This document shows positions 58,701 to 64,000 of a stretch of DNA of 64,000 nucleotides, in pieces; position 1 is the first letter of the stretch, and each line of letters starts with the position of its first letter. The notes under the pieces were generated by a model. The model was given only the letters and a program-made list of their open reading frames with translations. It was not told the origin of the DNA and ran no database searches. Both the position numbers and the translations under genes were made by a program. This stretch comes from Sternotherus odoratus (taxonomy: Eukaryota; Chordata; Testudines; Kinosternidae), in NCBI GenBank assembly GCA_032164245.1, contig JAVMKO010000003.1, forward strand, positions 84,612,390 through 84,676,389. Reading direction: 5' to 3'.

Positions 58701-60877
58701 CCTTGCACTCGCTCAGCTCTCTCGCCCCTCAGGTAAGAATCGAAAATTTTTTAAATCTCCCCCTCCTCCCCCCACTCCAACGCTCCCCACCCACTTGCTC
58801 AACTCTCTCCCCCCCTCCAACGGACCCTGCACTCGCTCAGCTCTCTCCCCCATCCCCCCCTCCAATGGACCCCACAATCTCTAAGCTCTCTTTGAGCAAC
58901 GCTGGGTCCCCTTCCCCCCCCTCTGACGGACCCGAGCAACGCCGGGTATTTCTGCTAGTCTATATATATAGAAGTCAAATGGTGTATGCGTGCGTGTATG
59001 CATGCGTGTATGTACATACACTTACTCCTTCCATACCGTTTGAGCTAGAGACTTGAAATTTGGTACAGTTATAGGTCTTAGGCTCCTAAACAGGGTAAGT
59101 GTCGAAAATTTTCGCTAGTATGTCATATAGCACTTAATCCACAATGTGTATTGAGAGAAACTTAATCCTGCTGTGTTAGCCTTTCTGCCCTTTGTAGAAA
59201 GGGTCTGGGAACATGGAGTTACTTTCTGAGGGTAGCCAAATTCCTCCCACATGAGAGTAAAATCTACAAACATCATTAGGGTAAAAAAATTATGCTGTTG
59301 CTCTCACAATGAGTTCTGCACTTTGCTTTCAGCCAATGCCATAATGGAAAACTACTAATGGACATTAATGCTTTCATCCACGCAACACATACAGTATCCC
59401 AAATGGTTTATCCTCTGTGTCCACATTCCTAATACCCATTTAAAATCCACTATAATCCATGGTTTCTGAGTTTCCCATCTTGATGTGATCACTGTATCTT
59501 TTCCTCCTCCACTAAGTAAAAGAACCAGTATGTACAAAGAACAACCTCTGCCTTTTAGGGAGAAAAAATATATTCCATTTTCCTATTCTCATCCTTCCAA
59601 GCTTCACCAGTCCAGTGAATTTAAATGAAGTTTTGAAGGTGTGTCTCTATATTTGACCCTAAATGTTTCATTTTATAAAACAACAAATGTAATCAGCAAG
59701 TACTTTGGCAGCTACTACTAGCAAAGGCCATACCCTGAGAATATGTGGTGAGAGTATTAAGAGGAGAAAGCAGAACGGAACATAATTTACTAACATTTTT
59801 AGCCACTTCAAAAAATATATTCACAACCCCAATTTAGTTTCTGATTTTTCAGTTGCTTCATATAGTGACTTCCTTTTCTATAATTAATGTACATATGTGT
59901 ATCAACTAAATACTATTTTCTTTCCATGCTCAAAACACATTTCACTTTATATGAAATCACAGGTTGAGAGACGCCAAAGCAACAGAATTTCCCTAGTCCA
60001 GAAGGGTTGGACTCCTGTTTCCCTCACTCCCTCCAGAGTACCATGAGCAGGGTAGTTAAGATCTTGTGCAGGAATGGCACTCCAGAGGCTGGGCATGTGT
60101 GCTGTGCTAGCCAGGGCCGACATTTAGCAACAAACACACACCAGAGGGCCGAGATTGGCAACTTCAAGGAGCCCCATGTAGGTCACAAATAGTGCTGGTG
60201 GAGAGCCAGCAATAAAGGAGAGAAGACGTGCAAAGAAGCCAGACCTGTTCACTTGATTTTAAAAGACCCCATCAGCTATTCTTTTCCATTTACTTCCATA
60301 GTGAGTCCCTCATCCCGTTGCTTAATGTTGGACTGACAGGGAAGCCTGTTCAAAAGCAACCAGAAGCAGATAAAGCCAGTGTAACTATTAACCAGGAAAC
60401 GGCTGTTAATGCTAGTCCTGCAAACACCGACCTGTTCTAATCCTCCCTTCCCCCCTTTAACCAGCCACACAAGGGGGACAATTGGATCCTTCCTAAGTGA
60501 GGAAAGGGGTCATTTTGCTAACAGCCATTGGTAAAAGCAAAGTTATTTTGCTAATAAAGATGGTACCAATTTACAGCTGTCAAATATTGGCAGGGATCAC
60601 TGGGGTGGTTGGAGTAGGGCAAGCTCTGGCATGTGACCTGGACTCTGATACCTCATTGCAAACACTTACAGAACTCCATGAGGGACTGGCAGTCCCAGTT
60701 GAATTCACCGTCCCACCGGGTGCAGCTCTCCCATAACGACGCTTGGTGTTCATAGGGCGCTGACTCCGATTCCACCCAGCCCGGGCCAGACAGCGCAATG
60801 ATGCCGAAGATGATAGCTAGGCCCAGGAGAAGGGGCAGGAGCCACCTGCATCTCCAGCAGGCAAGGGTACACGCCAT
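52550..60877 (-). CDS. PERP-like: PERP-like tetraspan membrane protein, gene B (three exons)
   Basis: Joined exons 60877-60670, 53802-53659 and 52749-52550 give a 183-residue protein. Both introns are phase 1, all donors are GTAAGT or GTAAGA, and both acceptors end in AG. The protein has four hydrophobic segments (about 12-32, 70-99, 107-128 and 150-167) and the claudin-type first loop W34...LW49..C52...C63. It also has the PERP-family strings [26 protein letters not shown] and [13 protein letters not shown]. Family knowledge: PERP is a p53/p63-induced plasma-membrane protein of desmosomes with a role in apoptosis and epithelial adhesion; mammalian PERP is about 193 aa. The start ATG has a purine at -3 and G at +4. 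The protein stops at KPAY, about five residues short of gene A and of mammalian PERP. Gene A lies downstream in the same orientation. Family assignment is firm; one-to-one orthology with PERP is not shown. Confidence 0.9.
52750..53658 (-). other. Gene B intron 2 (909 bp)
   Basis: Phase-1 intron with GTAAGA donor and TTTAG-type acceptor; no clear mobile element inside. Confidence 0.85.
53659..53802 (-). CDS. PERP-like: Gene B exon 2 (second membrane segment)
   Basis: 144 nt between an AG acceptor (intron bases above 53802) and a GTAAGA donor at 53658-53653. It encodes [13 protein letters not shown], a strongly hydrophobic second membrane helix, a short loop containing [10 protein letters not shown], and the beginning of helix three (IGGLLFVV). 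By my count 39 of 47 whole codons match gene A exon 2 at the protein level, making this the best conserved exon of the pair. Confidence 0.9.
55128..55187. repeat. Perfect 30-bp tandem duplication
   Basis: ATGCAGGGTTAGGAATGGAG plus ten bases, 55128-55157, is repeated exactly at 55158-55187. Confidence 0.9.
55799..56640 (+). repeat. GC-rich interspersed repeat
   Basis: Starts CAGGGCCATCCTTAGGCATA and contains AAAATTTGGGGCCCCATTCC, both seen reversed at 440-492. CACA-rich DNA lies at 56220-56390. The right end is not defined; long frames here (for example 55855-56394) are compositional. Confidence 0.45.
58339..58958 (+). mobile_element. Non-autonomous Helitron-like element, copy 1
   Basis: Starts TCAATATATATAAAAGTC after an A. 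It ends in CTAG (58955-58958), with a GC hairpin ACCCG...CGGGT (58930-58947) seven bases before it. That is the TC...hairpin...CTRR plan of Helitrons, inserted between A and T without target duplication. The interior holds a minisatellite. No Rep/helicase coding sequence. Confidence 0.7.
58590..58915 (+). repeat. Minisatellite inside the Helitron-like element
   Basis: Five to six irregular units of about 40-70 bp around CCTCCAACGGACC...GCACTCGCTCAGCTCTCT separated by C-rich spacers. Confidence 0.7.
58959..59118 (+). mobile_element. Helitron-like element, short copy 2, joined to copy 1
   Basis: Starts TCTATATATATAGAAGTC directly after the CTAG of copy 1 and repeats its first 150 bp (GAGCTAGAGACTTGAAATTT, TTGGTACAGTTATAGG). 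It ends CGAAAATTTTCG-CTAG followed by T. The end may be a real 3' terminus or a truncation that happens to read CTAG. Confidence 0.6.
60617..60636 (-). promoter_or_regulatory. Candidate p53/p63 response element, gene B intron 1
   Basis: On the minus strand this reads TCACATGCCA GAGCTTGCCC, starting 34 nt into intron 1. It fits two abutting RRRCWWGYYY half-sites at 17 of 20 positions, with both CATG/CTTG cores intact and the second half-site perfect. The equivalent position of gene A has nearly the same element. PERP is a known p53 and p63 target; binding here is untested. Confidence 0.5.
60670..60877 (-). CDS. PERP-like: Gene B exon 1 (residues 1-69 plus one base)
   Basis: 208 nt from the ATG at 60877-60875 to a GTAAGT donor at 60669-60664. 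It encodes a Cys/Arg-rich N-terminus (CWRCRW), the first membrane helix ([19 protein letters not shown]) and the first extracellular loop, with W34, LW49, C52 and C63 in the W-LW-C-C pattern of PMP22/claudin proteins. The exon ends SLMEF plus a T, so the split codon with exon 2 reads TCC (Ser). Gene A has Ala at this place. Confidence 0.9.
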
Positions 60878-61210
60878 CTCGTGCAGCAGTCAGGGCCTTC
60901 AGCAGAGAAGGGGGGTACAAGCCTGGGAGTTCTTTCTGGATTCTGCAGGGCGGGGTGTTTTGAGAGAGAGAGTGCGTGTGTGGGAGAGAGAGATCTGCTT
61001 TTTAATCAGCAGAAAGGCACTAAGGGAGGGGAGAGCCCCACCTAGATTCCCGTGACTAAGAGCAGCAGCAGTAGTAACCTGTTGAGCCAGAGAGGAGCTG
61101 CAGGGCTGGGCTCAATTGCCTTGCTGCTCTGTTCCTTTCCCCTGGTTGCTAAACAAACCTTGGCTCCAATTACACTCCCTAGTCTAGGCACTTAACCCTT
61201 TCCTAGCTGG
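60878..61210 (-). promoter_or_regulatory. Gene B 5' UTR and proximal promoter
   Basis: Reading toward the gene, a TATA-like ATTAAAAAG (minus strand, about 61006-60998) lies about 125 bp above the ATG. It is followed by CT/CA-rich DNA and the 5' UTR. Farther out, 61026-61117 closely matches 44350-44435 upstream of gene A: on the plus strand both contain a CTAGATT/CTAAATT-like core, GTGACTAAG/ATGACTAAG (AP-1-like), the identical ACCTGTTGAGCC and GCAGGGCTGGGC. The match also extends to a CTTAACCCTTTCC-like stretch near 61190. Shared flanking DNA of paralogues suggests selected promoter function; no transcription start is proven. Confidence 0.55.
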
Positions 61211-61278
61211 CACTGCTCAGGGTAAAATACACCTCATGCATTCACAAGTCCTATTTTCAGTAAAAGGAGATTCAGGGC

Positions 61279-61403
61279 TAGGGTGCCCAGACAGCGAGTG
61301 TGAAAAAGCGGGACTGAGGGTGGGGGGCTAATAGGAACCTATATAAGACAAAGACCCCAAAATTGGTATTATCCCTAAAAAATTGGGGAATCTGGTCACC
61401 CTA
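61279..61403. mobile_element. hAT MITE, copy 3, perfect 8-bp target duplication
   Basis: Ends TAGGGTGCCCAGAC and CTGGTCACCCTA. TTCAGGGC is present at both 61271-61278 and 61404-61411. Same family as 29926 and 31002. Confidence 0.85.
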
Positions 61404-62221
61404 TTCAGGGCTGTCCTAGGATGTGAGAAAGTGAAGTTTCATAAAATATGTGATAGTTAAAATCTCATTGAAAGCCACTACACGCAGCATTCTGTAGTGG
61501 TGCTGATCAAAATGTTTGATGTAAAAAAATATTTACTATAAAATCAGCCCCTGTGGGCCCCCCCCCCCCTTTTTTTTTGGTCAGTGAATCAGGCACAAAC
61601 TTATCCTGAATTTTTTTTAATATCGTTATTATACATAATTATTTCCCAGGTTAGTTTGAAGTATTATGAACCGATCACTTTAACTCTTCTCTATTCATTT
61701 ATTCATCGTGTTATGTTGTAGCTTGTAGCTGGTTACATAAGTCTAACAGATCTCCTTCAGTCCCCACATATCAGGCTGTCTCTTTAACATCTCCTTGTTG
61801 ATGTCCTGTTGGCAGTTGCAACTAACCATGGCTAAAACTAAGATCCTCATTTTATCTCCCATGCTTTTGTCTCTTCCTTTATTCTTGATCATTTACTGTC
61901 CCTCTTTTTGCTCACACCCAGAGTCTGAGTACTGAAGAGAAGTCAGTTATCAAAAATTTATAGTATTAATTATCAGCTACCAAAAATTGATATGATTAAT
62001 ACGTTAATCAGCTCATATATTGCAAGTTTAAAACCTGTTGTTATTGAATTAAAATGTGAGACTTCTCACGCAATTTTGAGATAGCAAAAATGAAAATTAG
62101 GGCCAAAAACTGTGTTTAGAATGGAAGTGAGAAATTATTAACAAGGAAATCTGCTTGTTTTACCTAGAGTTTACCTGCTATTATGGTCAGCATTAAGCCT
62201 GGTGCCTGTATGTTGACTGGT
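61404..62221. other. Unassigned flanking DNA
   Basis: AT-rich; a C/T homopolymer patch at 61560-61579. No gene recognised. Confidence 0.4.
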
Positions 62222-63200
62222 TTAAGATTAGCAGCCATGTTAGTCTGTATCCGTACATAAAATGAGGAAGACTTGTAGCACCTTAGAGACTAACCAGTTT
62301 ATTTCAGCATAAGCTTTCATGGGCTATAGCTCACTTCATCGGATGCATAGAATGGAACAGAAGTAAGATGTATTTATACACAGAAAGAAAGAAAGAAAAG
62401 TTGTACATTAGCATACCGATTCTAAGAGGCTGTTAAATTTAGATGGGCCATTATCAATAGGAGAAGAAAATACCTTTTGAAATGGATTTCTGTCAGGCAG
62501 GATTTAACACCTGAAGTTAAATTTACATTGAAGGTAAATTAACAAGGGAAATGCAATGAATTAATGTAATGAGAGAACCATTCGCAAGTTCTGTTAAGCC
62601 CTTGGTTTATTGTGTCCAATTTGAAAATTAATTCCAGTTCCTCAGTTTCTCGTTGGAGTCTGTTTTGGAAGTTTTTCTGTTTCAAAATTGACACCATCAA
62701 GTCTTTAATGGAATGGCCAGGAAGATTGAAGTGTTCTCCTACTGGTTTTTGAATGTTATGATTCCTGATGTCAGATTTGTGCCCATTTATTCTTTTGCAT
62801 AGAGTTTGGCCAATGTACATAGCAGAGAGGCATTGCTGGCACATGATGGCATATATCACGTTGTTCGATGTGCAGGTGAATGAGCCTCTGGTGATGTGGC
62901 TGATGTGATTAGGTCCTATGATGGTGTCAGTTGAATGGCTATGAGGACAGAGTTGGCATCGGGCTTTGTTACAAGGATAGGTACCTGGGTTAATGTTTTT
63001 GTTGTGTGGCGTGCAGTTGCTGGTGAGTATTTGTTTCAGGTTGGGGGGGGCTGTCTGTAAGTGAGGGCTGGTCTGTCTCCCAAGATTTGTGAGAGTAAGG
63101 GATCATCTTTCAGGATAGGTTGTAGGTATTTGATGATGCATTGGAGAGGCTTAAGTTGGGGGCTGAAGGTGACAGCTAATGGTGTTCTGTATGTTGAATG
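62222..63200 (-). mobile_element. Penelope-like retroelement, 5'-truncated, GIY-YIG endonuclease end
   Basis: On the minus strand, frames from about 63200 to 62539 encode the C-terminal part of a Penelope-like polyprotein. There is a Cys/His motif (YPCNKARCQLCPHSHS), then the GIY-YIG domain: VIYAI, C..C, MYIGQT, KRINGHKSDI, PVGEHFNLPGHS and a C-terminal QGLN. Residues match the family's usual active-site layout. A run of eight C bases near 63043-63050 breaks the frame upstream, and the reverse transcriptase is absent. Downstream, 62384-62398 is a GAAA microsatellite, and 62222-62345 is the tail repeat seen at four other places in the window. Dead copy. Confidence 0.8.
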
Positions 63201-64000
63201 ACATTAACTAAATGATTTATTGGAATATAAAGCCACGAAAATTAAGTTAGCATCTGACCCCAGAATGTTTAGAACCTGCAAGGACTTGTGACGTGGTGAC
63301 ACCAAACATCTTATACAGTATCACTCTTTTTAGTTTTTCCTAAAGTCCTTTTTGAAGGACTCCACTGGCAAACTCTGGAAAGAAAACACAGCTGTTCATA
63401 CCAATTTCAATGAAACATGAATGAAAGAGGTGGTGCGGTTAATAAAGTTATTAAGTTTGCTTCCCGTAATGTATGTTTGTTCTTAAAAGTAGCTCCACAA
63501 CATTATCTGCATATTTGATGCACAGCATGTGACATATTTGTTAGTGTATAAATGACAAGGTGTGGCTATGAATTATTGTTACCTAGAAGATACTTTTGAA
63601 CTAAATTAATACTTTCAATTATTAAATAAATTCCTAAATTTGTAATTGTATTGTGTTGAATTGATGGACAGTCCCACCATTTAATTAACACATAAAGCTT
63701 GTCAAGTTTGATTGGCAAATCAAAGTGATGCTCCCAAATTCATTTTACCTTCAGGTCTTTCCAGTTGTTCAGATTCCATCTCTTTTTCACATAAGCAATA
63801 AAATATAGGGCCTAAACTGAATGTCCATGTAACTCCTCACAGAGGATTGCATAAGGTATACATAAGAGTAGAATATCAAGTTTGATTGGCAAATTAATGA
63901 AGGATTTGTTTTAAGATCCATTGTTCTATACTGGTATTGAAAATACTTATCCAGAAAAAATACAGTATATTTACCACTGTGTGTTCAGATTTATTGTGAA
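63201..64000. other. Unassigned flanking DNA
   Basis: AT-rich; GTCAAGTTTGATTGGCAAAT at 63701 recurs near 63879 as a short dispersed repeat. No gene recognised. Confidence 0.4.

Larger units (their letters stand above)
53803..60669 (-). other. Gene B intron 1 (6.9 kb)
   Basis: Phase-1 intron. Contains the 30-bp duplication, a GC-rich repeat and the Helitron-like pair listed separately; 53900-55100, 56650-58330 and 59120-60600 show nothing I recognise. Confidence 0.85.

Noticed and set aside
62539..62859. Host GIY-YIG nuclease gene
   Set aside because: The Cys/His linker upstream, PVGEHFN/QGLN pattern and the linked dispersed tail fit a Penelope-like element; the frame is broken upstream.

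Overview
The window looks like vertebrate nuclear DNA, most likely from a turtle. It is AT-leaning and intron-rich. It is packed with repeat families I know as typical of turtles and other reptiles: a CR1 LINE ending in ATTCTATG repeats, Penelope-like tails, hAT and Harbinger-like MITEs, Tigger-like MITEs and old MIR/L2 relics. There is no bacterial gene organisation. Turtle is an inference from the repeat mix; no species name can be read from the sequence.

Only two protein-coding genes are convincing. Both lie on the minus strand, head to tail, and both are three-exon tetraspan genes of the PERP branch of the PMP22/claudin superfamily. Gene B (exons 60877-60670, 53802-53659, 52749-52550; 183 aa) is upstream. 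Gene A (exons 44179-43969, 30268-30125, 29711-29497; 189 aa) is downstream. The intron phases and the 144-nt middle exon are the same in both, so they are tandem duplicates. The promoter block about 170-260 bp upstream of each start codon is also recognisably duplicated. A p53/p63-like element sits just inside intron 1 of both genes.

Layout: 1-29496 is the 3' flank of gene A and is all repeats and unassigned DNA. 29497-44179 is gene A, whose 13.7-kb first intron holds a 1.15-kb GC-rich foldback element near 35 kb. 44180-52549 is the intergenic spacer, with a broken Harbinger-type Myb/SANT gene, a hAT MITE and two copies of larger repeats. 52550-60877 is gene B, with a head-to-tail pair of Helitron-like elements in intron 1. 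60878-64000 holds the gene B promoter, a hAT MITE with a perfect 8-bp target duplication and a decayed Penelope-like element that keeps its GIY-YIG endonuclease end.

The two genes probably encode plasma-membrane or desmosome-associated proteins of stratified epithelium under p53/p63 control, by analogy with PERP. I cannot tell from this window which, if either, is the direct orthologue of mammalian PERP.
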